Part shown: positions 25,443-33,444 of the stretch, piece after piece | Numbering within the stretch: position 1 is the first letter of the stretch | Layout of the letters: each line of letters opens with the position of its first letter | NCBI RefSeq assembly: GCF_002868735.1 | Contig: NZ_CP025613.1 | Coordinates: 682,001 to 746,000 of the forward strand | Direction: 5' to 3' | Source: Niveispirillum cyanobacteriorum | GTDB lineage: Bacteria; Pseudomonadota; Alphaproteobacteria; Azospirillales; Azospirillaceae | Length of the DNA: 64,000 bases | The notes under the pieces: model-generated | Told to the model about the DNA's origin: nothing | Seen by the model: only the letters and a program-made list of their open reading frames with translations | The model's database searches: none | Program-made: the position numbers and the translations under genes

Positions 25443-25970
25443 TCAGCTCTTGTCAGCCATGACCTGACCGGTGGCGCCATCGACGCGGATGGTGCGGGTG
25501 CCATTGCCGTTCAGCACCTCGACCTCATAGGTCAGGCGGTTATTGTCGTGATCAACCTCGGCCTCAATGGCCTTGCCACCGCCCTTATTCTCCGCGATGC
25601 CGATGGCCTGCGCCAGGCTGGTGGAGGCGGCAGTCAGTTCGCGCGGCTCCACGCCCGCACCTAGCTGCTGTGCCCAGGTGGCCAGGGTCTGCTTGTCAGC
25701 CGATGCGATCTTGCCGTTGGAGGCATCGACATCCCAGCGGGTCACCGTCTCGCCCGACACGATGTCGATCTGGTACAGGCCGACGCTGTTCTTGGTGTCG
25801 AAATCGACATCCACCGCCTTGCCCTTGCCCTGCTGTTCAGCCTGGGCGATGGCCTGGGTCAGGGAAACCTTGGCCTGACGGAAGGCGGCGATGTCGCTGT
25901 CGGAGCTGGCGGCCAACGCCGGAGCGGCCAGGATCAGGGACAGGGCGGCAGTGCCGAGAAGCATCTTCAT
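25443..25970 (-). CDS. Secreted protein with two PepSY domains
   Basis: A 175-residue protein. ATG 25970 (MKMLLGTAALSLILAAPALA) is preferred because GGAGG lies 9 nt upstream; an ATG at 25979 overlaps that site. A Sec signal peptide ends after ALA. Two tandem repeats follow, each of PepSY type: SLTQAIAQAEQQGKGKAVDV with VTRWDVDASNGKI, and SLAQAIGIAENKGGGKAIEA with RTIRVDGATGQV. PepSY domains inhibit peptidases or serve as periplasmic modulators. It is convergent with the pectate lyase gene and 86 bp upstream of no partner enzyme, so its role is open. Confidence 0.88.
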   Translation of the reverse strand: MKMLLGTAALSLILAAPALAASSDSDIAAFRQAKVSLTQAIAQAEQQGKGKAVDVDFDTKNSVGLYQIDIVSGETVTRWDVDASNGKIASADKQTLATWAQQLGAGVEPRELTAASTSLAQAIGIAENKGGGKAIEAEVDHDNNRLTYEVEVLNGNGTRTIRVDGATGQVMADKS

Positions 25971-26056
25971 GGTTTGCATCCTCCGGTTAGTGGATGCAGC
26001 CTTAACGATACCACCCTGCCCCTGGTTCCGGGCTTACCCCGTTTGAGGCGTTGGTG

Positions 26057-26698
26057 TTAGAGGCCAGGCTTCGCGAACCCTGCCGCAGCGCGGGCATTTT
26101 CGGTGATGCCGGCCCAGTCGCCATCCGCGATCTGCTTGTTGGTGGCGATCCAGGAGCCGCCGACGCCGACCACATTCTTCAGCGCTAGGTATGACGCGAC
26201 CTTGTCGCGACCGATGCCACCCGTGGGGCAGAAGCGGGCCTGCGGCAGGGGGGCGGCCAGGGCGGCGATGGTGGCAGCACCACCATATTGTTCCGCCGGG
26301 AACAGCTTCAGCACCTCAAACCCGTCATCCAGACGTTCCAGCACCTCGCTGGGCGTGGCCACGCCGGGGATGACCGGCACGCCACAGGCCTTGAGCGGGG
26401 CCACCAGGGCCGCCGTCGTGGCCGGGGTTACGATGAAATCCGACCCCGCCGACATGGCGGCATCCAGGTCCGACGGCTTCAGGATGGTGCCGGCACCCAC
26501 GATCAGGCCGGGCACGGCCCGCTTCATGGCGGTGATGGCGTCAAGGGCGGCGGGCGTGCGTAAGGTCACCTCCACCACCGACAGGCCACCCTCATTCAGG
26601 GCCACGGCCAGGGGTGGGGCATCCTCCACCCTTTCGATGGTCAGGACCGGAATGACGGGCGAGCTTTTCAGCAGCAGGGCGAAGGCCTGGATATTCAC
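26057..26698 (-). CDS. eda: 2-dehydro-3-deoxy-phosphogluconate (KDPG) aldolase
   Basis: A 213-residue class I aldolase that splits KDPG into pyruvate and glyceraldehyde-3-phosphate. Diagnostic blocks are PVIPVLTIE, the catalytic Glu in VVEVTLRT, GAGTILKPSDLDAAMSAG, SDFIVTPATT, the Schiff-base Lys in FEVLKLFPAE, and PTGGIGRDKVASYL. Length is typical of Eda. Candidate operator 3 lies 104 bp upstream. It completes the uronate route with KDG kinase (30023-31042) and would also serve Entner-Doudoroff flux. Confidence 0.96.
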   Translation of the reverse strand: MNIQAFALLLKSSPVIPVLTIERVEDAPPLAVALNEGGLSVVEVTLRTPAALDAITAMKRAVPGLIVGAGTILKPSDLDAAMSAGSDFIVTPATTAALVAPLKACGVPVIPGVATPSEVLERLDDGFEVLKLFPAEQYGGAATIAALAAPLPQARFCPTGGIGRDKVASYLALKNVVGVGGSWIATNKQIADGDWAGITENARAAAGFAKPGL

Positions 26699-26724
26699 GT
26701 CGGTGGGCTCCCATCAACAGGAAA

Positions 26725-26752
26725 ACGGCCCCGCCTGTGCCGGTGGGGCCGT
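26725..26752 (-). terminator. Hairpin with T-run between the TonB receptor and eda genes
   Basis: ACGGCCCC (26725-26732) and GGGGCCGT (26745-26752) form an 8-bp stem; on the minus strand it is followed by TTTTCC. It is 134 bp after the receptor stop and 27 bp before the eda start, so transcripts entering from upstream, including from site 3, would meet it first. Confidence 0.65.
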
Positions 26753-26801
26753 GATGAGGTCGGAACAGGAAATCAAGGCAATACCGGAGGCGATGATGCA
26801 T

Positions 26802-26816
26802 TGCCACCGGTTTCCA
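26802..26816. promoter_or_regulatory. Candidate LacI operator, site 3
   Basis: TGCCACCGGTTTCCA, one base different from site 1, placed 104 bp upstream of the eda start. Confidence 0.65.
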
Positions 26817-26845
26817 CGCCGGGCCGCGATGCGACCCCGTGGGGT

Positions 26846-26875
26846 CTCCCCCCGGCCCTGTTGGGCTGGGGGGAG
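26846..26875 (-). terminator. GC-rich hairpin after the TonB receptor gene
   Basis: CTCCCCCC (26846-26853) and GGGGGGAG (26868-26875) enclose an inner GCCC/GGGC pair set and a TGTT loop. It is 10 bp after the receptor stop on the minus strand. There is no T-run; the T-run hairpin at 26725-26752 may complete termination. Confidence 0.6.
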
Positions 26876-26885
26876 TGGCGGGTCA

Positions 26886-29759
26886 TCAGTACTTGTACTT
26901 GGCACCCAGGAAGAACTGGCGGCCATAATGCACATATTCTTCGGAGTTCTGGCGGGTGCTGGTACCGACCCAGCGCTCGTCAAACTCGTCGGTCAGGTTG
27001 ATGGCTTCAAACGTCACCGAGATCTGCTCGGAGAAGTTATAGCTGGCCGAGAAGTCCAGGTTGAAGGTCGAGGCCTTGCCACGGATGTCGTTGGCGTTGC
27101 CGGGCGAGATCTGGGTCAGATACTCGTCACGGAAGGAGCCGGAGACGCGGGCGCTGAAATCGTCGTTCTCATAGTACAGAGTGGCGTTGAACGACTTAGG
27201 TGACAGACCGACCAGCGGCTCGCGCACGGTGCGGGTGCCAACGCGATAGTCGATGTCCGACGTCACATAGGTGAAGTTGGCGATACCACCGAAATCATCA
27301 AATGGCGCCGGCAGGAAGGTGAACGGCTTCTGCACGGAGATTTCGAAGCCCTTCAGCGGGCCGCCCTTGGTGTTGCCAGCACGCGTGATGGTGAAGATAC
27401 TGTCCATCGTGTTGCCGTTGGCCAGCAGGCTTTCCGGCAGGCCGGTCTCACGGAAGGGAATGGTCTCGGAGATGTTCTGGATGTAGCTCTTGATGTCCTT
27501 GTAGAACAGCCCGACCGACACCAGCGTTTCCTTCTCCGGATACCATTCGAAGGACAGATCGACGGTATTGGCGCGGATCGGGTTCAGGTAGGGGTTGCCG
27601 CTGCTCAGCGTCTGGTTGGCGTTGGTGATCGAACCACCGGGCGTCAGCTGCGGCAGGTCGGGACGCGACATCACCTTGGCAGCGCCGAAGCGGACCAGGA
27701 AATCATCAATCGGTTCCAGCGACAAGTTGAGCGCCGGCAGCGTGTCATCATATTCACGCTCCACGGTCGCCAGCGTGGTGCCGACATAGCCGGTGGAGGT
27801 CAGCTTGGTCTTCACCTGACGGACACCGACATTACCCCGGAACGGCATACCCGCCAGTTCGGTGTTGAAATCGGCCTGGACAAAGGCGCTGAGGCTGCGT
27901 TCACGCGCCTGACGGTTGCTGCCGATGGCACCCTGGCCATCCTTGGCAACGCGGAAGTCACCATACTGGTTGACGCAATTGCAGTAGAAGCCCAGCAGTT
28001 CCTCGAACTTGTCGATTGAGGGCACGATCCAGGCGGTGGGCGTGCCGTTCGGAACGCTCAGGTGACGACCGAAGCCCGACACCAGTTCCGTGAGGCTGGC
28101 GAGGTTGGTGCCAGCCGGCAGGGGCACGGCGGCCTCGGTCAGGTTGCCAGTTCCCTGGATCGGGTCCAGCGTGCCGTAACGGCGCCATTCCTGGGTCTTG
28201 AACTTGTAATCCTTGTGGGCCAGACCGGCCTTCAGGGTCACCCAATCCTGGGCATCCCACTCAAACTCGCCCCGGAAGGTCTGGAAATCATTATTCGTCT
28301 TGTTGGGACGAATACGGATCAGCGACTGGTCACCAATGACGGCGCCGTTGCGGACCAGACGGGTCGACGGGCTGAAGACATAGTTGGCCGGGTTGGTGAC
28401 GTCGAAACCGTAATTAAAGGCCGGCAGGTTCTTGTTGCCGGAATAGTCATAGCTGTAGCCCTGGACATTATAGGCTTCCAGCGACAGGGTCGTCTGTTCC
28501 GGATTGTCCTGCACCGAGGAGGACCAGCCGGCAATACCCTTGAACCGGATCGTATCGGTGAATTCCTGATCCAGATTGAAGGAATATTGCAGGAATTCAG
28601 TCTGCAGGCGGTCGCGGCGCTGTTCGGTGCGGATATCGACGCCGTTGAAGGTGCCCTTGATCAGATTGCCCAGATCATCATAGGTGGCCTGGGTGACGGT
28701 GGTGCCGCCCATGCCGCCAGCGCCGGTGTTGCGGCTGAAGGAGATGGCTTCCAGATACTGTTCCTGGCGCGTGCCCTTCAGATCGGCATAGAGGCCATCC
28801 AGCGTGATGCGCGTGGTTTCAAAAGGCTGGAACTGCAAAGCGGCGGTGGCGCCCAGGCGTTCCTGATCGTAATCCAGACGGCCATAGCGCGGGATGCGCG
28901 GGTGCCAGGCCGACTGTTCAGGCAGGGCGCGGTTGCCCGGCGTGTTGGACGCACCACCGCCGCCAAACAGGAAGTTGGCGGTAGCACTGCCATTGCCGCT
29001 GGCGGGAATGGTGCCGATCGTGTCGATGCCGCGTTCCCAACGGCCCGTGGAGGAACCTTCCTCCAGACGGTTGGTCTCCGAATAGGCGACAGAGAACAGA
29101 GCGCCGATCTTGCCATCCGCGAAGGTGTCGGAGATCAGCAGGGTGCCGCGCGGGTCCTTCGACTTGGACAGGTCGTTGTAACCGATCTTGCCCGAAGCGG
29201 AGAAAACGAACTTGTTATAGTCGAACGGGCGGGCCGTCTGCAGGTCGACGGTGGCGCCAAGCGAGCCTTCTTCGGTCTGGGCCGAGGTGGATTTGCGCAC
29301 CGTCAGGCTGTTGAACAGCTCCGACGCGAAAATCTGGAAGTCGAAGCCGCGGCCACGGTTGGCGCCGCCCGACCCATCCTTGCCGCCCGTGGTGGCCAGG
29401 GCTTCCAGCCCGTTCAGCCGCACGCGGGTGAAGGTGGAGGACAGACCGCGCACCGTGATCGAACGGCCCTCGCCGCCATCGCGGTCGATGGAGACGCCGG
29501 GAATACGCTGCAGCGATTCGGCCAGATTGGTATCCGGGAACTTGCCGATATCTTCGGCATTGATGACATCAACGATGTCATTCTCGTTCCGCTTCTTGTT
29601 GATGGCGCTGGCCAGCGAGCCACGGAAGCCCGTAACCACGATTTCTTCCAGGGCTTCCTGTGCCTGCGCACCCGCAGGGATCAGGCCGGCTAGCAGGACC
29701 AGAGCCGAGGCGCCGGCGAGACGGCGGCGGATGCAGGGCGTACCCGCGAACTTCATCAT
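26886..29759 (-). CDS. TonB-dependent outer-membrane receptor, Caulobacter-type
   Basis: A 957-residue receptor. ATG 29759 was chosen (second ATG at 29756) behind GGAAGGAAG; the longer frame lacks a signal. A signal peptide ends at about residue 33 (AQAQ). A TonB-box-like EEIVVTGFRGSLASAI follows, then the plug (NDIVDVINAEDIGKFPDTNL, ESLQRIPGVSIDRDGGEGR), then a 22-strand barrel ending in KYKY. This plug type is common in carbohydrate uptake by Caulobacter and Xanthomonas relatives. It is divergent from KDG kinase with operators 4 and 5 between, and convergent in role with the pectate lyase, so oligogalacturonides are the likely cargo. TonB/ExbBD are not in the window. Confidence 0.93.
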   Translation of the reverse strand: MMKFAGTPCIRRRLAGASALVLLAGLIPAGAQAQEALEEIVVTGFRGSLASAINKKRNENDIVDVINAEDIGKFPDTNLAESLQRIPGVSIDRDGGEGRSITVRGLSSTFTRVRLNGLEALATTGGKDGSGGANRGRGFDFQIFASELFNSLTVRKSTSAQTEEGSLGATVDLQTARPFDYNKFVFSASGKIGYNDLSKSKDPRGTLLISDTFADGKIGALFSVAYSETNRLEEGSSTGRWERGIDTIGTIPASGNGSATANFLFGGGGASNTPGNRALPEQSAWHPRIPRYGRLDYDQERLGATAALQFQPFETTRITLDGLYADLKGTRQEQYLEAISFSRNTGAGGMGGTTVTQATYDDLGNLIKGTFNGVDIRTEQRRDRLQTEFLQYSFNLDQEFTDTIRFKGIAGWSSSVQDNPEQTTLSLEAYNVQGYSYDYSGNKNLPAFNYGFDVTNPANYVFSPSTRLVRNGAVIGDQSLIRIRPNKTNNDFQTFRGEFEWDAQDWVTLKAGLAHKDYKFKTQEWRRYGTLDPIQGTGNLTEAAVPLPAGTNLASLTELVSGFGRHLSVPNGTPTAWIVPSIDKFEELLGFYCNCVNQYGDFRVAKDGQGAIGSNRQARERSLSAFVQADFNTELAGMPFRGNVGVRQVKTKLTSTGYVGTTLATVEREYDDTLPALNLSLEPIDDFLVRFGAAKVMSRPDLPQLTPGGSITNANQTLSSGNPYLNPIRANTVDLSFEWYPEKETLVSVGLFYKDIKSYIQNISETIPFRETGLPESLLANGNTMDSIFTITRAGNTKGGPLKGFEISVQKPFTFLPAPFDDFGGIANFTYVTSDIDYRVGTRTVREPLVGLSPKSFNATLYYENDDFSARVSGSFRDEYLTQISPGNANDIRGKASTFNLDFSASYNFSEQISVTFEAINLTDEFDERWVGTSTRQNSEEYVHYGRQFFLGAKYKY

Positions 29760-29882
29760 TGCTTCCTTCCCCTTCAGATTTATCGTTCTGGCCGCACCGA
29801 TCCAGCCCGCAGCCGGAACGGCAAGCAGGGGGTAGGACGAACGATTTAGGTCTTTATACCAGTCGTCAGAGCCGGTAGGCGT

Positions 29883-29896
29883 TGACACCGGTGACA
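29883..29896. promoter_or_regulatory. Candidate LacI operator, site 4
   Basis: TGACACCGGTGACA, between the divergent TonB-receptor and KDG-kinase genes, centred 34 bp from site 5. Confidence 0.7.
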
Positions 29897-29916
29897 GGGC
29901 TATTAATGATCCGATC

Positions 29917-29930
29917 TGACACCGGTGGCA
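29917..29930. promoter_or_regulatory. Candidate LacI operator, site 5
   Basis: TGACACCGGTGGCA, the second of two sites in the 263-bp divergent spacer. The 34-bp centre spacing (about three helical turns) would let two dimers bind one face or form a tetramer. Confidence 0.7.
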
Positions 29931-30022
29931 ATACGTTTTTGCATTGAGATGTCCAAGTTCGTCACAGGATGTGGCACAAATCCCGCAGTAGGCGGATTTG
30001 CAAGGTGGAAGGGAGAGACCCG

Positions 30023-31042
30023 ATGACCGGGCGTATCGTGTGTTTTGGTGAATTGCTGATGCGCCTGACGGCGCCGGGCCGGGAAATGCTGCTGCAAAGC
30101 CCGCGCCTGGACGTCACCTTCGGCGGGGCGGAAGCCAATGTCGCCGTGTCGCTGGCCCGATTCGGCTGGGATGCCGCCGTTGTCTCAACCCTGCCCGACC
30201 AGGGCATTGGCGAGGCCTGCCGGGGCGAACTGCGCCGTCATGGCATCGACACGCGTGGCATTCAGATGCGCCATGGCCGCATGGGCCTGTATTTCCTGAC
30301 CGTCGGGGCCATGCAACGCCCATCGGAGATCATCTATGACCGCGCCGGGTCCGCCTTTGCAGTGACGGAGGCCGGTGCCTATGACTGGCCCACGCTGCTG
30401 AAGGGTGCCGAATGGCTGCATGTTGGCGGCATTACGCCCGCTGTTAGCGAAGAGGCGGAGAAGGCCGTGGTCGCGGCGGCGGAGGCAGCCAAGGCGGCCG
30501 GCGTCAAGGTATCGTTCGACTGTAATTACCGTGCGAAGCTGTGGGCCGACCGGGGCGGCGATGCACCGGCGGTGTTCGCCAAACTGGCGTCGTGCGCCGA
30601 CCTGATGTTCGGGAATGAGCGCGACATCGCTCTGATCCTGGGTGCTGATTTCCATGCTCTTCCCCTGTCGGAGCGGTTCCTGGCAGCGGCGGAACTGGCC
30701 TTCAAGACCTGGCCAGGTCTGAAATGGTTGGCTTCCACGATCCGCACCCATCATGACGTGGACCATCAGGAACTGACGGGCCGTGTCGCCGCGCGGGACC
30801 ACCGGGTACACTATTCGCGCACTTACAAGCTGAACGGCATCATCGACCGCATCGGCGGCGGCGACGCCTTTGCGGCCGGCCTGATCCATGGGCTGGATAA
30901 GGGCTGGGCCGCCGATCAGGCCATCAACTTCGCCGCTGCTGCTGCCGCTCTGAAACACTCCGTCCCCGGCGATGCCAATCTGGTATCGGTGGCCGACGTC
31001 ATGAGCCTGGTGAATGAGGAAGGGCTGGATGTGAAGCGGTGA
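30023..31042 (+). CDS. kdgK: 2-dehydro-3-deoxygluconokinase (PfkB family)
   Basis: A 339-residue ribokinase-fold sugar kinase that phosphorylates KDG to KDPG. ATG 30023 (MTGRIVCFGELLMRLTAPG) has GGGAGAG upstream. The N-terminal FGGAEANVAVSLARFG is the PfkB glycine-rich signature, and the C-terminal DRIGGGDAFAAGLIHGL carries the catalytic Asp in GGGDAF. SFDCNYRAKLW is the KdgK-type substrate block. It is divergent from the TonB receptor, and its product is the substrate of the eda gene product. It ends in a hairpin (31039-31057). Confidence 0.93.
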   Translation: MTGRIVCFGELLMRLTAPGREMLLQSPRLDVTFGGAEANVAVSLARFGWDAAVVSTLPDQGIGEACRGELRRHGIDTRGIQMRHGRMGLYFLTVGAMQRPSEIIYDRAGSAFAVTEAGAYDWPTLLKGAEWLHVGGITPAVSEEAEKAVVAAAEAAKAAGVKVSFDCNYRAKLWADRGGDAPAVFAKLASCADLMFGNERDIALILGADFHALPLSERFLAAAELAFKTWPGLKWLASTIRTHHDVDHQELTGRVAARDHRVHYSRTYKLNGIIDRIGGGDAFAAGLIHGLDKGWAADQAINFAAAAAALKHSVPGDANLVSVADVMSLVNEEGLDVKR

Positions 31043-31057
31043 GGGCCCTGCCCTCAC
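31039..31057 (+). terminator. Hairpin at the end of kdgK
   Basis: GTGAGGGC and GCCCTCAC form a perfect 8-bp stem with a CCT loop; the stop codon TGA is inside the first arm. A weak T-run (CCTTTC) follows. Confidence 0.55.
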
Positions 31058-31181
31058 CTCCTTTCACTTGATCCCGAAGCCATGCACGCCGCGCAGTCTT
31101 GCCCCGGCGCGGCCCCCGGGTGGCGCAAAAGTCGCTGCGCAACTATATTACGCCCATCGAAAACAACGATGGAGACACATC

Positions 31182-31277
31182 ATGCGGTACTTTTTCCTGC
31201 TTCCTATGCTGCGGCTCGGTGCTTTTTCCCGTTATGCCGCTTCGGTTGAGCAGTACCCGGCCAACCGCCGTGATTGA
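31182..31277 (+). CDS. Candidate 31-residue leader peptide upstream of agmatine deiminase
   Basis: GGAGA lies 7 nt before ATG 31182, which opens 31 codons ending at TGA 31277. The peptide starts MRYFFLLPMLRLGAFSRYAA and is basic, with a hydrophobic N-terminal half. It is followed 100 bp later by a hairpin with TTTT (31377-31408) and then by the deiminase start at 31445. The order short ORF, terminator, gene is that of an attenuator. It shows no run of a single amino-acid codon except Phe-Phe-Leu-Leu and scattered Arg. It may instead be a small membrane peptide, or not translated. Apart from this, the kdgK hairpin and the terminator, I see nothing in 31043-31444. Confidence 0.4.
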   Translation: MRYFFLLPMLRLGAFSRYAASVEQYPANRRD

Positions 31278-31376
31278 GGCGGAAAGGCCTGCTTCTTTTA
31301 GCAGTTCCCATTTTTACCTCTGACCAAAAATCATCAGCTGGCCACTTTCATTTGACCGGCATGGTTGTCATGACAG

Positions 31377-31408
31377 CGCCCTGGCGGGTACCCTCGCCGG
31401 GGCGTTTT
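31377..31408 (+). terminator. Terminator or attenuator hairpin upstream of aguA
   Basis: CGCCC-T-GGCG and CGCC-G-GGGCG pair over 10 bp (one T-G pair) around an 8-nt loop, followed by TTTT. It stands 36 bp before the agmatine deiminase start. The palindrome TGTCATGACA (31366-31375) touches its 5' side. Confidence 0.7.
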
Positions 31409-31444
31409 CATGTCTGGCCCATCGCAGAACCCAAGGATCGCATC

Positions 31445-32458
31445 ATGACCCATCCCGCCGCCGAAGGCTTTTTCATGCCCGCCGAATGGGCGCCGCATGC
31501 GCGCTGCTGGATGGCGTGGCCGGTGCGGGAGGAGACGTTCCCCAATGGCCTGCCCGCTGCCCGCGCCGCCTATGCCGAGGTGGCGAAGGCCATTGCGCAG
31601 TTCGAACCGGTGACCATGCTGTGCCCGGACGGGGCGCTGGCCGATGTGTCGCTGGCCTGTGGGCCCGGCGTGTCGGTACTGCCGGTGCCCTGTTCCGACA
31701 GCTGGCTGCGCGATAACGCGCCCAGCTTTGTCGTCAACGGCAAGGGCGATGTGGCCGGCGTGCATTGGGGCTTCAATGCCTGGGGCCGGAACTATGAAGA
31801 CTTTCAACTGGATACACAGGTGGGGCGCCTGATCCTGGAGAACCAGGGGCTGAAGCGGTTCGCGGCCCCGCTGGTGATGGAGGGCGGGTCCTTCCATGTC
31901 GATGGCGAGGGTACCCTGCTGACGACCGAGGAATGCCTGCTGAACCCCAACCGCAACCCGCATCTGTCGCGCGGCGAGATTGAGGCGCATCTGGCATCGC
32001 ATCTGGGCGTGCGGGAATTCATCTGGCTGAACAAGGGCTATGAGCAGGATGAAACCGACGGCCATATCGATGAGATCGCAGCCTTCGTGAAGCCGGGCGT
32101 GGTTCTGACCATGGTCACCGACGATACGTCGGACCCGAACTATCCCGTGTTTCAGGACAATGTCGCCCGGCTGAAGGCCGCGCGCGACGCGGCAGGCCGG
32201 ACGCTGGAGGTCGTGACCCTGCGCACGCCGGCGCGTCAGGAACAGCATGGCGTGCGCCTGACCCTGTCCTACACCAACTTCTACATGGCCAATGGCGGCA
32301 TCGTCATGCCGCTGTTCGAAGACCCGATGGATGCCGAGGCCATCAGCCTGTTCGGCAAGCTGTTCCCCGACCGCAAGATCATCCCCGTGCCGGCCCTGGA
32401 CATCGTGCGCGGCGGCGGCGGTATCCACTGCATCACACAGCAGCAGCCGGCGGCGTAA
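31445..32458 (+). CDS. aguA: Agmatine deiminase
   Basis: A 337-residue guanidino-group-modifying enzyme that hydrolyses agmatine to N-carbamoylputrescine and ammonia. Motifs are EWAPHARCWMAWP near the N-terminus, CSDSWLRDNAPSFV, DETDGHIDEIAAFV (catalytic His and acids), and the nucleophile Cys in GGGGIHCITQQQP near the C-terminus. ATG 31445 (MTHPAAEGFFMPAEW) fits family starts; the open frame upstream crosses the terminator hairpin. AguB, the next enzyme in putrescine formation, is not in the window. The gene sits between kdgK and the sugar ABC genes, an unusual place. Confidence 0.95.
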   Translation: MTHPAAEGFFMPAEWAPHARCWMAWPVREETFPNGLPAARAAYAEVAKAIAQFEPVTMLCPDGALADVSLACGPGVSVLPVPCSDSWLRDNAPSFVVNGKGDVAGVHWGFNAWGRNYEDFQLDTQVGRLILENQGLKRFAAPLVMEGGSFHVDGEGTLLTTEECLLNPNRNPHLSRGEIEAHLASHLGVREFIWLNKGYEQDETDGHIDEIAAFVKPGVVLTMVTDDTSDPNYPVFQDNVARLKAARDAAGRTLEVVTLRTPARQEQHGVRLTLSYTNFYMANGGIVMPLFEDPMDAEAISLFGKLFPDRKIIPVPALDIVRGGGGIHCITQQQPAA

Positions 32459-32531
32459 GCCAAGGGCCATGACTTGGCCGTTGGAGGCCGGCGACTGCCG
32501 GCCCGCCGCACGTACGGCGTAAGCCAAGGGC
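32451..32531. repeat. 17-bp direct repeat spanning the aguA stop
   Basis: CGGCGTAAGCCAAGGGC occurs at 32451-32467 (includes the TAA stop of aguA) and exactly again at 32515-32531. Between the copies is a 7-bp hairpin GGCCGGC-GACT-GCCGGCC. The unit may be a small duplication. Confidence 0.75.
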
Positions 32532-32571
32532 GCGTATGCGCCCGCCTGGCGTTTGAAGGGATATGTAAAGT

Positions 32572-33444
32572 TCACCCCTTCACCGAGCCCGACGTGATGC
32601 CCTCGACGAAATATTTCTGCGCCAGGAAGAAGACGATCAGCGAGGGCAGCAGGGCGATGGTGGACATGGCCAGGACCTGGTTCCAGGCCGTAGCCTCCGT
32701 CACATCGATGGCCATTTTCAGCGCCAGGGCCACGGGGTATTTGCCCACCGACGACAGGTAGATCAGGGGATAGAGGAAGTCGTTCAGGCTCCACATGAAC
32801 TGGAACAATGCTACGGAGATGATGGCCGGCATGATCACCGGCACGACCACATGCCACAGCACCTGCAACGAGTTGCAGCCATCGATGACGGCCGCTTCCT
32901 CCATATCCGGCGGAATCCCGCGCAGGAACTGCACCACCATGAAGACGAAGAAGCCGTCGGTAGCAAAGGCACAGGGCACATAAAGCGGCAGATAGGTGTC
33001 CAGCCAGCCGAATTCCCGAAACATCAGATATTGCGGGATCAGCAGCACACTTTTCGGCAGCAGGATGGTCGCCACCATCAGCGCAAACCATAGCTGCTTG
33101 CCCGGCATGCGGAACCGCGCGAAGCCGAAGGCCACCAGCACAGACGACACCACCGTTAGCACCACCTTCGGGATGATGAAGGCGAAGCTGTTCAGCAGGT
33201 AGGTCGCGAAGCTGTATTCCGTGCCGGTGCGCCAACCCTTCACCACCCCATCCATGGTTGGATCCTGCGGCCAAAGGCTGACAGATCCGAAAATTTCATG
33301 ATTGGGCTTGAAGCTGGCGGCCACCATCCAGAACAGGGGATACAGCATGATCAGCCCCACCCCGATCAGCACGCCATAGCGCAGCAGGGCACTGAAACGG
33401 CCGAACCAGGCGACATCGCGGCGGGGTGCTGTGATCAGGCTCAT
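32572..33444 (-). CDS. Carbohydrate ABC transporter permease, MalG-like
   Basis: A 290-residue inner-membrane subunit with six predicted helices. The EAA loop reads IPPDMEEAAVIDGCNSLQVLWHV, followed by VPVIMPAIISVALFQFMWSLND, as in MalG/UgpE/TogN proteins; it ends KYFVEGITSGSVKG, the standard C-terminus of this family. Its start overlaps the stop of the partner permease by 4 bp. With the partner and the ATPase upstream it makes a CUT1 importer. The locus suggests oligogalacturonide or uronate as cargo. Confidence 0.92.
   Translation of the reverse strand: MSLITAPRRDVAWFGRFSALLRYGVLIGVGLIMLYPLFWMVAASFKPNHEIFGSVSLWPQDPTMDGVVKGWRTGTEYSFATYLLNSFAFIIPKVVLTVVSSVLVAFGFARFRMPGKQLWFALMVATILLPKSVLLIPQYLMFREFGWLDTYLPLYVPCAFATDGFFVFMVVQFLRGIPPDMEEAAVIDGCNSLQVLWHVVVPVIMPAIISVALFQFMWSLNDFLYPLIYLSSVGKYPVALALKMAIDVTEATAWNQVLAMSTIALLPSLIVFFLAQKYFVEGITSGSVKG

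Noticed and set aside
28062-29693. A 543-codon open frame on the plus strand inside the TonB receptor gene
   Set aside because: It is antisense to a receptor with all expected motifs, has no ribosome-binding site and no family motif.
31334-33274. A 646-codon open frame on the minus strand across aguA and the permease gene
   Set aside because: It is antisense to the clear agmatine deiminase, and its composition (Gly/His/Arg-rich) is that of a GC-skewed shadow frame.
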